NCBI RefSeq assembly: GCF_945859825.1
Contig: NZ_CAMAPC010000019.1
Coordinates: 1-64,000, forward strand
Length of the DNA stretch: 64,000 bases
Direction of reading: 5' to 3'
DNA from: Pseudoalteromonas holothuriae
Lineage (GTDB): Bacteria; Pseudomonadota; Gammaproteobacteria; Enterobacterales; Alteromonadaceae
Positions 1 to 7,473 of the stretch are shown here, piece after piece. The position numbers and the translations under genes were made by a program. The notes beneath the pieces were generated by a model. It saw nothing but the letters and a program-made list of their open reading frames with translations, was not told the DNA's origin and did no database searches. Every line of letters starts with the position of its first letter. Position 1 is the first letter of the stretch.

Positions 1-439
1 CTGTGCCCAAGGTGTCATCAGCTTCAATGATATCACCCACTTTAAATGGTTTGCGTACCCCCATGACAACACCAGCAATGAGGTTTTCAGTCATATCTTG
101 AAACGCAAAACCAATAGCAAGACCAATGATACCCGCACCGGCCAACAAGGATGCCACGGCACCAGAGAGCCCCATAATGTCCAAAGCGAAGAAAAAACCA
201 ATGGCAATGACCACTAAGCGAATAATAGCAGCTAACAGCCCAGCAACTTGGGTGGAGTGAGAGGCTTTTTTGATGAGCTTAAGTGCCCACCGAGAAATAA
301 TGCTGGAGAGAAACAAAAACACCACGAAGATAACAATGGCTACTACCAAGTTAGGGAGGTTTTTAATACTCAGCTCGGCCCAGCTGTCCATCTTTTCATA
401 GATGAGTTGCCAAAATTTTTCTAATGAGAGGTTATTCAT
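1..439 (-). CDS. MscS-family mechanosensitive channel (N-terminal part)
   Basis: This reading frame starts with ATG at 439 and runs off the window edge, so only the first 146 residues are visible. There are three hydrophobic segments near residues 28-46, 66-85 and 90-112. The third is glycine/alanine rich (LLAGAGIIGLAIGFAFQ) and is followed by a KPFKVGD stretch. That is the pore helix and start of the beta domain typical of the MscS family, more like the short MscS/YkuT type than the large MscK type. Such proteins are inner-membrane channels that open on membrane tension to release solutes under hypo-osmotic shock. The gene points away from the BON-domain gene, and about 270 bp separate the two starts. 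The family call is firm; the C-terminal part and total length cannot be judged here. Confidence 0.9.
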   Translation of the reverse strand, partial: MNNLSLEKFWQLIYEKMDSWAELSIKNLPNLVVAIVIFVVFLFLSSIISRWALKLIKKASHSTQVAGLLAAIIRLVVIAIGFFFALDIMGLSGAVASLLAGAGIIGLAIGFAFQDMTENLIAGVVMGVRKPFKVGDIIEADDTLGT

Positions 440-656
440 TGTGCGCTCGCTATTTAATTAATAATGAGGTGTGGTGAGGCATTATTTATGCCAGCCGCTT
501 AGATACACTGCTTTATCGCGTCTGGATGAGTCATGACAGGTTGGGTCTGTAATTTTTGCCTGTAAAAACTACCGTGTTATGAGAAAACTACACATAGGGG
601 GGCGTGGTGATTGGGGTGGTTAATTGTAAGTCATTGAATTTTAACTGTTTTAAATA

Positions 657-672
657 TGGCACACGCCGTGCA
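657..672 (+). promoter_or_regulatory. Candidate sigma-54 (-24/-12) promoter of the BON-domain gene
   Basis: The sequence TGGCACACGCCGTGCA has GG at 658-659 and GC at 670-671. They are exactly 12 bp apart, as required for RpoN promoters (consensus TGGCACg-N4-TTGCa). The -24 half is perfect and the -12 half reads GTGCA instead of TTGCA. Transcription would start near 684, leaving a leader of about 27 nt with an AAAGGA ribosome site. The site also contains a GCAC/GTGC inverted repeat, so an operator is an alternative reading. A sigma-54 activator gene lies at 7474-8883. Confidence 0.5.
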
Positions 673-710
673 TTAACTAATTCGTCAAAACAACTTAAAG
701 GAAAATGATT

Positions 711-1277
711 ATGAAACGCACTCTACTTACAATGGCATTAGCATCAGCAGTAACTGTAACGTCAGTACACGCAAAAGATAACGCTTGGGAAAAAGAAGCA
801 AGTGATGCGTGGATTGATGGTAAAGCAGAAGCAACATTGCTTTTCAATACCAACCTAGATTCATTTGATATTAATACCGACGTACACAATGGCGTGGTGG
901 TACTTACTGGTAAGGTTGAGCATAACGTTGATAAAAAACTAGCAGAAGAACTAATCACTGGCATTGATGGTGTGAAAGACGTCGATAACCGCATTAGCCT
1001 AGTAAAAGATGTGGACCACAAGACACTTGAAAAAGAGCGTGGTATGGATGAATCAAGCTTTACTGACGCTAAGATTGCCACGGTTATTAAAACACGTTTG
1101 TTATTTGATACTGACATTAGCGGTACAGATATTGATGTAGACGTTGAAAACGGCAAAGTAACCCTAACGGGTGATGTAGACTCAGATTCTGAAAAACAAC
1201 TTGCTATCGCGATTGCGAAAAACGCTGATGATGTAAAGCATGTTGATGACAACCTACGCATTGATAAAGAGTCGTAA
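711..1277 (+). CDS. Exported BON-domain protein, OsmY-like
   Basis: The 188-residue product has a signal peptide (cleavage after VHA, about residue 22) and two BON domains, near residues 40-105 and 118-185. Each has the typical alternation of predicted helix and 'VxLxGxV' strand (VVLTGKVE, VTLTGDVD). BON domains bind phospholipid or other envelope components; OsmY and DolP are known examples that protect the envelope under osmotic or other stress. The start at 711 is preferred because AAAGGA at 697-702 lies 8 nt upstream, while the in-frame ATG at 705 is only 2 nt from it. A candidate sigma-54 promoter lies just upstream, and a hairpin plus short T-run follows before the next gene. A periplasmic envelope-stress role is inferred from the family. 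Confidence 0.85.
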   Translation: MKRTLLTMALASAVTVTSVHAKDNAWEKEASDAWIDGKAEATLLFNTNLDSFDINTDVHNGVVVLTGKVEHNVDKKLAEELITGIDGVKDVDNRISLVKDVDHKTLEKERGMDESSFTDAKIATVIKTRLLFDTDISGTDIDVDVENGKVTLTGDVDSDSEKQLAIAIAKNADDVKHVDDNLRIDKES

Positions 1278-1311
1278 GTAATACGGCGCTATCAATTTAA
1301 CTAAACAGTAT

Positions 1312-1338
1312 TGAGCGCGATTAACCGCGCTCACCTTT
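1312..1338 (+). terminator. Hairpin between BON gene and outer-membrane protein gene
   Basis: An 8-bp stem, TGAGCGCG paired with CGCGCTCA around a 6-nt loop, is followed by CCTTTTC. It lies 34 nt after the BON-gene stop and 52 nt before the next start. The T-run is short, so this may be a partial terminator that lets some transcript continue into the barrel gene. Confidence 0.5.
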
Positions 1339-1390
1339 TCTATCTATTTTTAAAATAAATATTCTCTGCAAAAAATTAAAAGGAGCCATT

Positions 1391-1981
1391 ATGCTTAATC
1401 GCTTTTCTGTATCATCTATTTCTTTAGCGCTGATTTTGGGTGCATCAAGTGCCTCAGCATTGGCCGCTGATAGTAATTACTTTGACTTTAATGGCGAGCC
1501 AAAAGTGTATACGGGTATTGGTTATGGCCAATATTCATTTCAATGGGATGACAAAGAGAACGACACCAGCTTTGATGATGATGCATCCATGCTTAAAGCC
1601 TATGTAGGTACGGCGCTAAATGAATACTTTAGCGTTGAATTAGCCTATCAAAATTTTGATGAAGCCAGTGATATAGACAGCAACGCCGAACTTGACGGTG
1701 TGTCATTGGCTGCCCGTTTTTCAGCGCCTCTTAACGAGCGTTTTTCATTATATGCAAAAGGCGGTTGGTTAGAGTGGAATGCAGATATTTATGCCACTAT
1801 TCCTGATGTAGGGCGTATTGGTCGCGAGCTGGACGGCGGCGACTGGTTCTACGGTGCGGGGATTGCCTTTGGCGTAACGCAGAATGTTAATATGCGTCTT
1901 GAATATGAACGTTATGAGCTTGATGACCGTATAGACCCCAATATGGATGTGGCATCCGTCTCTGTTGAATACGTTTTCTAA
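1391..1981 (+). CDS. Small outer-membrane beta-barrel protein
   Basis: This 196-residue protein has a clear signal peptide (cleavage near residue 26, after ALA-A). The remainder alternates polar and aromatic residues as in an eight-stranded OmpA/OmpX/OmpW-size barrel. It ends in a C-terminal phenylalanine (EYVF), the BAM recognition signature. AAGGAG is placed 7-8 nt before the ATG. It follows the BON-domain gene on the same strand and is closed by a strong terminator at 2036. The family is the porin-like 'outer membrane beta-barrel' class; no specific ligand can be named. Context with BON and YqjD-like genes suggests part of an envelope adaptation set, which is inference. Confidence 0.75.
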   Translation: MLNRFSVSSISLALILGASSASALAADSNYFDFNGEPKVYTGIGYGQYSFQWDDKENDTSFDDDASMLKAYVGTALNEYFSVELAYQNFDEASDIDSNAELDGVSLAARFSAPLNERFSLYAKGGWLEWNADIYATIPDVGRIGRELDGGDWFYGAGIAFGVTQNVNMRLEYERYELDDRIDPNMDVASVSVEYVF

Positions 1982-2035
1982 GTTTCTAGAATGATATTTT
2001 AACAACGCAACTTCTCCCCTGTGTATGTTGTTTTT

Positions 2036-2066
2036 AGCCACCTTGTTTTGCAAGGTGGCTTTTTTG
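2036..2066 (+). terminator. Rho-independent terminator after the outer-membrane protein gene
   Basis: A 10-bp perfect stem (AGCCACCTTG / CAAGGTGGCT) with a 5-nt loop is followed by TTTTTT. It lies about 55 nt after the barrel gene's stop. Confidence 0.9.
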
Positions 2067-2265
2067 TGTTTGTTTGGTGCGTTCTCAGTCAAGCTTGAAA
2101 AGGGGAGTGCTTGGGGAGCCTAGATTTGACAGCGGATGAATGTACGTAGCGAATAAACTAAAAGAGTAGGTTAATTTTACAGAGTAAAACTTTCTCAAGC
2201 GCGTAAATCTGATTAACCCTTAAAATAGAATTTTCTCAAGTTGTTGTTTTTATTGTTTTTAATCT

Positions 2266-2281
2266 TGGTTTGGTTGTTGCA
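2266..2281 (+). promoter_or_regulatory. Candidate sigma-54 promoter of the yqjD-like operon
   Basis: TGGTTTGGTTGTTGCA has GG at 2267-2268 and GC at 2279-2280, the 12-bp spacing of RpoN promoters. The -12 half (TTGCA) is perfect, while the -24 half keeps only TGG. The start would fall near 2292. Two TTTCTCAAG copies lie about 34 and 75 bp upstream of this site, at a distance usual for activator sites. Confidence 0.4.
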
Positions 2282-2318
2282 TATATCATTGTGAACTTAA
2301 CTATTAAGGAGAAAATTC

Positions 2319-2651
2319 ATGAGTACGCAGAATAACGCAAGTAGCAGCAAAGCTAATTCAAAAAACCAAGCTAATGGTAAATTAGAGAACATGCACCCTG
2401 TGGCTGACCAAGTGGCGGAGTCACTACATCACACAGTCGATTCTTTACACGATAGTGCAGCACGTACCGAAGAGAACTTAAGAGAAAAGAGCGATGCGTC
2501 GGCACAGTCACTTAAAGCGCAATCTCGTTTAGTACAAAAAAAATGGAATGAATCTGGGGTAAAAAAATATGCCACTGAAAACCCAGTTAAAACTGCTGGT
2601 ATGGCCTTTACCGCGGGTATTGTATTAAGCATGTTACTAAGGAAAAAATAG
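2319..2651 (+). CDS. DUF883 protein, YqjD/ElaB-like membrane-anchored protein
   Basis: The 110-residue product has a long polar, alanine/serine/lysine-rich helical N-terminal part (about residues 20-85). A single C-terminal hydrophobic segment follows (about 90-106), ending in RKK. This is the layout of the YqjD/ElaB/YgaM family, in which a C-terminal membrane anchor holds a basic coiled region; E. coli members bind ribosomes in stationary phase and depend on RpoS. The start has a good AAGGAG about 8 nt upstream. The two following genes match YqjE and YqjK in order, so this is a yqjDEK-type operon. Here the promoter candidate is of sigma-54 type, which would differ from E. coli. Confidence 0.8.
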   Translation: MSTQNNASSSKANSKNQANGKLENMHPVADQVAESLHHTVDSLHDSAARTEENLREKSDASAQSLKAQSRLVQKKWNESGVKKYATENPVKTAGMAFTAGIVLSMLLRKK

Positions 2652-2652
2652 C

Positions 2653-3060
2653 ATGAAAGAGTCTATTAGCCCTCATCACAATGAGCGAGACTCAAACGAC
2701 TTAGGAGCGCAGCTTACTGCGCTTTCTGAGCAGAGCGCTCAACTTGTTACCAGCTATGGTGATGTAATTACTGATTTTATACGCTTACTTAGAGCAAAAA
2801 TTAAGGCAAATGCAGCGATGCTCTTAAGCATTTTCACGCTCGTTATTGCAGCGACAGTGTTGACGAGTTTGGTTTGGGTGAGCCTTCATGTCTTATTTGC
2901 CTATGCCTTAGTGTCTTTAGGGTTGAGTTGGTTTTTCGCAGCAGGATTAGTGATGACAATTAATATTGTGCTTGTGTATTACCTGCTGATCACTGCAATT
3001 CGACTTTTTGATAAAGCGAGTAGCGATTTGCTGGACGATTTTTTAAGCATAAAAAAATAG
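2653..3060 (+). CDS. YqjE-like membrane protein (phage-holin superfamily III, DUF1469)
   Basis: The 135-residue protein has a polar, amphipathic N-terminal half and two strongly hydrophobic segments, near residues 54-82 and 88-117. Both match the DUF1469/YqjE family. It begins 1 nt after the stop of the yqjD-like gene, with the ribosome site (AAGGA) inside the end of that gene, so the two are translationally linked. The family is named after holins but no lytic role is established. In E. coli YqjE partners YqjD at the inner membrane. The next gene follows after 4 nt. Confidence 0.75.
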   Translation: MKESISPHHNERDSNDLGAQLTALSEQSAQLVTSYGDVITDFIRLLRAKIKANAAMLLSIFTLVIAATVLTSLVWVSLHVLFAYALVSLGLSWFFAAGLVMTINIVLVYYLLITAIRLFDKASSDLLDDFLSIKK

Positions 3061-3064
3061 GTGT

Positions 3065-3322
3065 ATGATGACCAGATTAGCGGATTACATTCATAAAAAA
3101 ATATACCAAGATGTGGTGCTCAAAGAGTGTAAATATCGCCAGCGTCTAGATGAAAATAAATATATTAAAATGCAAACACTCAATACAGTAAAAAGTTTGG
3201 TGAAATCTCCCATTGTACTTACCGGGCTTGCACTTTCAGGTTTATTGGTAGGACAAGGTAGCCGTTTCGCTACCTTAAGAAGGCTGGTGCTGCTAAGACG
3301 TATACTTAACCAAGTAAGTTAA
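3065..3322 (+). CDS. Small membrane-associated protein in YqjK position
   Basis: This 85-residue basic protein has one moderately hydrophobic segment near residues 48-63 and an arginine/leucine-rich tail. It occupies the place of yqjK, third in the operon, and resembles that poorly conserved family in size and charge; I recognise it mainly by position. ATG codons at 3065 and 3068 are both possible, and the second has better spacing from AGG. Its 3' end overlaps the convergent hybrid kinase gene by 4 bp. No biochemical function is known. Confidence 0.6.
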   Translation: MMTRLADYIHKKIYQDVVLKECKYRQRLDENKYIKMQTLNTVKSLVKSPIVLTGLALSGLLVGQGSRFATLRRLVLLRRILNQVS

Positions 3323-5268
3323 GTCTTAATAAGTTGTTGTAAATCTGGCAAAGATACAGGTTTGAGCAGCACCTTATCTACATCATATTTAGCTAATAGC
3401 TCGGGTTCGGGATCTGAACCGCTGACAATGGCTATATTTTGTGTTGGGGCTAAGGCTCTAATTTTGCTTGCCGCATCAAAACCTGAACCATCAGGCAAAG
3501 TCAGGTCTAATATCACTAAGTCAATATTTGTTGTACATTCAAAGCAGGCCATGCAACTTGCAATATCATGCGCACTTTGTACCTTAGCGCCAAGTGTTTG
3601 TAGTAACAAGGTCATCAGCTCTCTTGCATCTTCATCATCTTCAACCAACAAAATGTTATCTATTTGATTACGCTTTTTGGCTGTTTTTTCATTTTGAACG
3701 GTATGGGTATGACCTAAATAAAAAGATAGGCAACGGTATAAATCATCGATATCAATTGGCTTAGTCAAGCAATCGTTAAATCCAAGCGCCGTGAGTGTTT
3801 CTTTATTACCTTTTAGTGCAGCCGCGGTAAGCGCAACAACCGGAACAGTTATGGCATTTTTCCTGAGCGTGACAATCGCCTCTCGACCATCCATTTTTGG
3901 CATATGCAAGTCCATGAGTACCATATCGAATGTATGCGAGTGACTCAATAAATCCACGGCTTCAACGCCATTTTTTGCCGTGCTTACAGTCACACCACTA
4001 CTACTTAGAATGTTGATGATCAGCGCTCTGATCTCTGGAATATCCTCCACTACCAAAACATGACCCGTTAACAGAGGTTTATTTGTGGGTGTTGATGAGG
4101 ATACTTGCAGGGTTTGTAAGTCAAGAGGTGCTAACTCTAATCGACGCCCGACATCATCATTGGTATCTATAAAAAACGAAAACTGACTACCTTGTGCTAA
4201 TTTTGATTCAACGTGAAGACCACCGCCTAGCAACGTAACAAGCGCACCACTAATTGCAAGTCCGAGCCCAGCACCTTCTTCTTGTCGGGTTGTGGTATCT
4301 TGTACTTGCTCAAATGGCTTAAAAATACGCTTTAATTTATCGGTGGGAATGCCAACGCCTGTATCACTAATCGTGAAGTGTAACGTACCACTGTTTTGAT
4401 ATTCTAGCGTAACCAAGATATGCCCTGAGTGGGTAAATTTAATCGCGTTGTAGATAATATTAATAAGGACTTGGCGCAACCGTGTATTGTCACTATAAAT
4501 TTGCTTGGGAATATCGCTAAGGGCACTAATCTTGAAGTCTAGATTCTTTTTATTTGCGGCGACTTTAAATAGACTTTGTAGGTCAGCTAAAAATGGCGCT
4601 AAGGGCATCCATTCTTTAGTAAGCGATAGTGCATTAGCTTTTATTTTAGATAAATCTAGCACATCGTTCAACAGGGTTAATAAGTGCTGACTATTGTTAT
4701 TGATAATAGATAATTCAGGCTTAATATTATCAAGCTCAGCGCGGTTTAACAGCAGGTCGGTGTACCCCATAATGGAAGTCAGCGGGGTGCGTAGTTCATG
4801 GCTTAGGTGTGCCAAAAACCGATCTTTAGCGCGGCTATCGGCTTCCACTTTTAGGCGTTCAATACGTTCATTCGCTAATTCTGTTCGCGCCAATGCATAG
4901 CGAATAGCGCGAATAAAACGTACGCTATTGATTTCAGATTTTACTAAAAAATCTTCCGCGCCCAGCGCTAGCGCTTGGTTATCTAATACTTCGTCTGCCT
5001 GGCCGGTGAGCATAATAAAAGGTGTAGTGCAGAGCATTTTCTTTGCGACTTCGAGTACTGACAAACCGGTGTGAGCACCCAGCTGATAATCTAATAAACA
5101 TAAGTCAAATTTTGCATGCTCTAATGCATGAATGATATCGTCAAAATTACTTAACCAAGTAATATTAAAATCATAATCAGGCATTTCTTGCAGGTAATCT
5201 AGGGCGAGCATATAGTCATCTTCATCGTCCTCAACCAACAGCAAATTGACTAAGCGGTTATCGCCCAT
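3319..5268 (-). CDS. Soluble hybrid histidine kinase, REC-HisKA-HATPase-REC-REC
   Basis: The 649-residue protein has no membrane segment. It carries an N-terminal receiver (phospho-acceptor D60) and a kinase core with H157 in HLSHELRTPL. N-box N274, G1 DTGVG at 302-306 and G2 GAGLGLA at 332-338 follow. Two further receivers have D453 and D588. An N-terminal receiver before the kinase core implies that another kinase controls it, while the two C-terminal receivers can pass or store phosphoryl groups. It is the last gene of a minus-strand train and starts 14 nt after the single-domain regulator stop, so it probably works in the same phosphorelay. GGAG precedes the ATG. Neither a separate output domain nor an Hpt domain is present. 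Confidence 0.93.
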   Translation of the reverse strand: MGDNRLVNLLLVEDDEDDYMLALDYLQEMPDYDFNITWLSNFDDIIHALEHAKFDLCLLDYQLGAHTGLSVLEVAKKMLCTTPFIMLTGQADEVLDNQALALGAEDFLVKSEINSVRFIRAIRYALARTELANERIERLKVEADSRAKDRFLAHLSHELRTPLTSIMGYTDLLLNRAELDNIKPELSIINNNSQHLLTLLNDVLDLSKIKANALSLTKEWMPLAPFLADLQSLFKVAANKKNLDFKISALSDIPKQIYSDNTRLRQVLINIIYNAIKFTHSGHILVTLEYQNSGTLHFTISDTGVGIPTDKLKRIFKPFEQVQDTTTRQEEGAGLGLAISGALVTLLGGGLHVESKLAQGSQFSFFIDTNDDVGRRLELAPLDLQTLQVSSSTPTNKPLLTGHVLVVEDIPEIRALIINILSSSGVTVSTAKNGVEAVDLLSHSHTFDMVLMDLHMPKMDGREAIVTLRKNAITVPVVALTAAALKGNKETLTALGFNDCLTKPIDIDDLYRCLSFYLGHTHTVQNEKTAKKRNQIDNILLVEDDEDARELMTLLLQTLGAKVQSAHDIASCMACFECTTNIDLVILDLTLPDGSGFDAASKIRALAPTQNIAIVSGSDPEPELLAKYDVDKVLLKPVSLPDLQQLIKT

Positions 5269-5282
5269 GTTGTTTCTCCTTT

Positions 5283-5729
5283 TTATGGTAACTCGACAAT
5301 TTCTATCCAGTACTTACCGAGGTTTTTCATAAGTTCAACCAGCCCATCAAAATTAACTGGTTTTGCTATATAAGATGCAGCGCCTAAGTCATATCCTCTA
5401 ATTTTGTCTTCTTCCTCTTTAGATGTGGTTAATATGACAACGGGAATAGAACGAAGCTGAGAATCTGCTTTAATCTCTCTTAAGGCTTGCCTGCCATCCA
5501 TTCGGGGCATATTCAAATCTAATAATATTAAGCTGGGTCTAGGAAAATCTTGGACATTGCTAAATTTTCCTTCATTTCTTAGGTACTCAAGCAATTCTAC
5601 GCCATCATTAACAAAGTTGATGGTATTGAGCACCCGGCTTTGCTCAAGTGCATCTTGTGTGAGCATACGATCATCTTCGTCATCGTCTGCCATCAATATG
5701 CTAATGCTTTGTGGTTTTAAGTAGTTCAT
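5283..5729 (-). CDS. Single-domain response regulator, Rcp1-like
   Basis: The 148-residue protein is a lone receiver domain with an acidic pocket (ADDDEDD, residues 14-20), phospho-acceptor D71, T101 and K123. It has the extended loop seen in Rcp1-type regulators that pair with phytochrome-like kinases. I place the start at the ATG at 5729 because AAGGA lies 8 nt upstream and the receiver fold begins here; upstream codons in this frame lie inside the kinase gene. Its start overlaps the end of the CHASE3 kinase gene by 29 bp, so the two are translationally coupled and very likely partners. It has no output domain and probably relays phosphate to the hybrid kinase or competes as a sink. Confidence 0.92.
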   Translation of the reverse strand: MNYLKPQSISILMADDDEDDRMLTQDALEQSRVLNTINFVNDGVELLEYLRNEGKFSNVQDFPRPSLILLDLNMPRMDGRQALREIKADSQLRSIPVVILTTSKEEEDKIRGYDLGAASYIAKPVNFDGLVELMKNLGKYWIEIVELP

Positions 5730-7209
5730 GCTTATTATCCTTAGTGCTGTGAATATTTGCGTCAATGGGTAGTAACATAGTGAAAACAGCACCTGTTTGG
5801 GCGGGGCTGGATGCGCTAATTTCGCCGCCATGGCGTTCAATAATGCGTCTGCATACAGCGAGCCCTATACCTGTACCGGCATAGTCTTTGCGTGAGTGTA
5901 AACGTTGAAATGGGGTAAATATTTTTTCTTGGTATTCTGAGTCAAATCCAATGCCATTATCAGTCACGGTTATTTTTATCCACGACTCGTCACCTTGGTT
6001 AGTCAAGTGTTCAGGCGCAGTAGTTACTTCACATTTTATGTCAATGACAGGAGGCTCGTTTGCTCGTCGAAACTTAATTGCATTGGAAATTAAGTTTGAG
6101 AACAGCTGAGTTAACTGACTGGCATCTGCAGTAATTTGGGGTAATGGGTGTACTGTGACTTTACTGTGACTATCTTCAATAGCCACTTCTAAATCTTCAA
6201 TCACTTTACTTAAAAGTAGGTTGAGGTCTACCTCAATAAATGGCTTTCCGCGCGTAGTAACACGAGATAGCTCCAACAGGTCGGTGATTAATGTCGACAT
6301 TCTCATGGCTGCTGAATTCATTCGCGCAAGGTAGTCTTGGCCTTTGTCTCCAAGTTGTTCGCCATAGGTGGTTGTTAATCTGTCACCAAAGGCACGTATT
6401 TTTCGCAAAGGCTCTTGTAAATCATGAGAAGCGACAAACGCAAAGTCTTCAAGTTCTCGATTACTGCGATTTAGTTCTTCAGCATACACTTCCAATGCAT
6501 GGGTACGTGCTTGTACTTTTTGCTCTAAAGTTGCGTTGTATTGCTCTAAGTTTAGTTTTGCTGCTTTTGTACTTTTGAGGTGCTTAATGAGCAATAAGAG
6601 GATCGCACCACAAAGTAAAATACTCAGTGCAGTAAACCAGACTACGTTACGTTTGGAATTTGCGCGGGCAATATCTAAGCGCTTCAATAAATCAAGCCGA
6701 ATTAATGTCTCTTCGTGGATTATGATGCTGTATCTGTTGCGTAAATCAATGTCAGAATTTTCAACGTCTTCTAAAATTCGGTGTGTTGGGATGACATTGG
6801 ATTGAGCGGCAAGCTCAATGCTGGCTTTGAGTGAATCAAGTTTTATTTGTGCGAGCCGGGTAAACTCAGCTATGCGCTGCTGCTGCAAGTGGCTATGCGA
6901 TTGCACTTGTTTTGTGCGCTCTAAAGAAAGTTCAAACTGCTCAAGTGCTTTAGTAAATGGTGTTAAATGTTTATTTTTTTCAGAGATTAGAAAGCCACGA
7001 TGGCTTGACTCCGCATTTAAAAGGTCGATATGTAAACTGTCAATTACCAACATTACTTCACTGGCTTTAGTCAAGTCTTTTTGAATTGTGGCAATATTTG
7101 TTATATTTTTTAACCCGATAACAGCGTTAAATATAATTGCAGCAACAATAATAACTGCACTTAGCGATACAAAACTAGAGGTGTTTAATGCTTTGATTAA
7201 TTTATCCAT
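5701..7209 (-). CDS. CHASE3-domain sensor histidine kinase
   Basis: The 502-residue protein has a membrane segment at about 13-32 and an extracytoplasmic CHASE3 domain at about 38-180, with the conserved NAESSHRGFL-type motif at 65-74. A second membrane segment spans about 188-208 and a coiled stretch lies at 215-255. The HisKA domain has H262 in SHDLQEPLRK, and the HATPase has N377, DNGIGF (417-422) and GTGIGLA (445-451). The SHDLQEPL form of the H-box is that of phytochrome-type kinases that phosphorylate Rcp1-like regulators, and such a regulator is encoded directly after it. CHASE3 domains sense periplasmic signals that are mostly unknown. It sits 43 nt after the mini-HisKA gene. Confidence 0.93.
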   Translation of the reverse strand: MDKLIKALNTSSFVSLSAVIIVAAIIFNAVIGLKNITNIATIQKDLTKASEVMLVIDSLHIDLLNAESSHRGFLISEKNKHLTPFTKALEQFELSLERTKQVQSHSHLQQQRIAEFTRLAQIKLDSLKASIELAAQSNVIPTHRILEDVENSDIDLRNRYSIIIHEETLIRLDLLKRLDIARANSKRNVVWFTALSILLCGAILLLLIKHLKSTKAAKLNLEQYNATLEQKVQARTHALEVYAEELNRSNRELEDFAFVASHDLQEPLRKIRAFGDRLTTTYGEQLGDKGQDYLARMNSAAMRMSTLITDLLELSRVTTRGKPFIEVDLNLLLSKVIEDLEVAIEDSHSKVTVHPLPQITADASQLTQLFSNLISNAIKFRRANEPPVIDIKCEVTTAPEHLTNQGDESWIKITVTDNGIGFDSEYQEKIFTPFQRLHSRKDYAGTGIGLAVCRRIIERHGGEISASSPAQTGAVFTMLLPIDANIHSTKDNKHELLKTTKH

Positions 7210-7252
7210 ATATTTAACTTAAAAGCTCATTAGTGAAGCTGCTCAATGAAAC

Positions 7253-7450
7253 TTATTTGAGCAGCTGTTGCATTGTTTCGCTACATTCTTTGGCAGAGAC
7301 AATTATTTGCTCTGCCACCTTTTTTATATCCTCAGGTGATATTGATTTATCCACCATTATTTTTAATAACTCGGCATTCATAGTGATATGGTTTAGTGGC
7401 TTTCTGGCATCATGAATGACAGTTTCAACTGATTGTTTATTTTCCATCAT
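7253..7450 (-). CDS. Stand-alone HisKA-type dimerisation domain protein (65 residues)
   Basis: The 65-residue protein is predicted to be two helices. The first carries an H-box-like motif, HDARKPLNHITMN (residues 13-25), matching the SHDLRTPLN pattern of HisKA domains. The second helix covers about 40-63. No HATPase, receiver or membrane segment is present. AAAGGAG lies immediately upstream, and the second ATG (7447) has the better spacing. It lies between the sigma-54 regulator gene (23 nt upstream) and the CHASE3 kinase gene (43 nt downstream), on the same strand. It could act as a phosphotransfer intermediate replacing an Hpt protein, a phosphatase for the regulator, or a kinase-dimer modulator. 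The resemblance is seen directly; function is inference. Confidence 0.7.
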   Translation of the reverse strand: MMENKQSVETVIHDARKPLNHITMNAELLKIMVDKSISPEDIKKVAEQIIVSAKECSETMQQLLK

Positions 7451-7473
7451 TGTCTCCTTTTTGCGAGAGAGTG

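Larger units (their letters stand above)
1982..2318 (+). other. Intergenic region with terminator and promoter signals
   Basis: No gene was seen in this 337-bp stretch. It contains the terminator at 2036-2066, two direct copies of TTTCTCAAG (2191-2199 and 2232-2240) and a candidate -24/-12 promoter at 2266-2281 before the yqjD-like gene. Confidence 0.6.

Noticed and set aside
695..1261. Long open frame antisense to the BON-domain gene (188 codons)
   Set aside because: It is a shadow of the real gene: serine/threonine-rich low-complexity product, no ribosome site, and the plus-strand frame has clear BON domains and a signal peptide.
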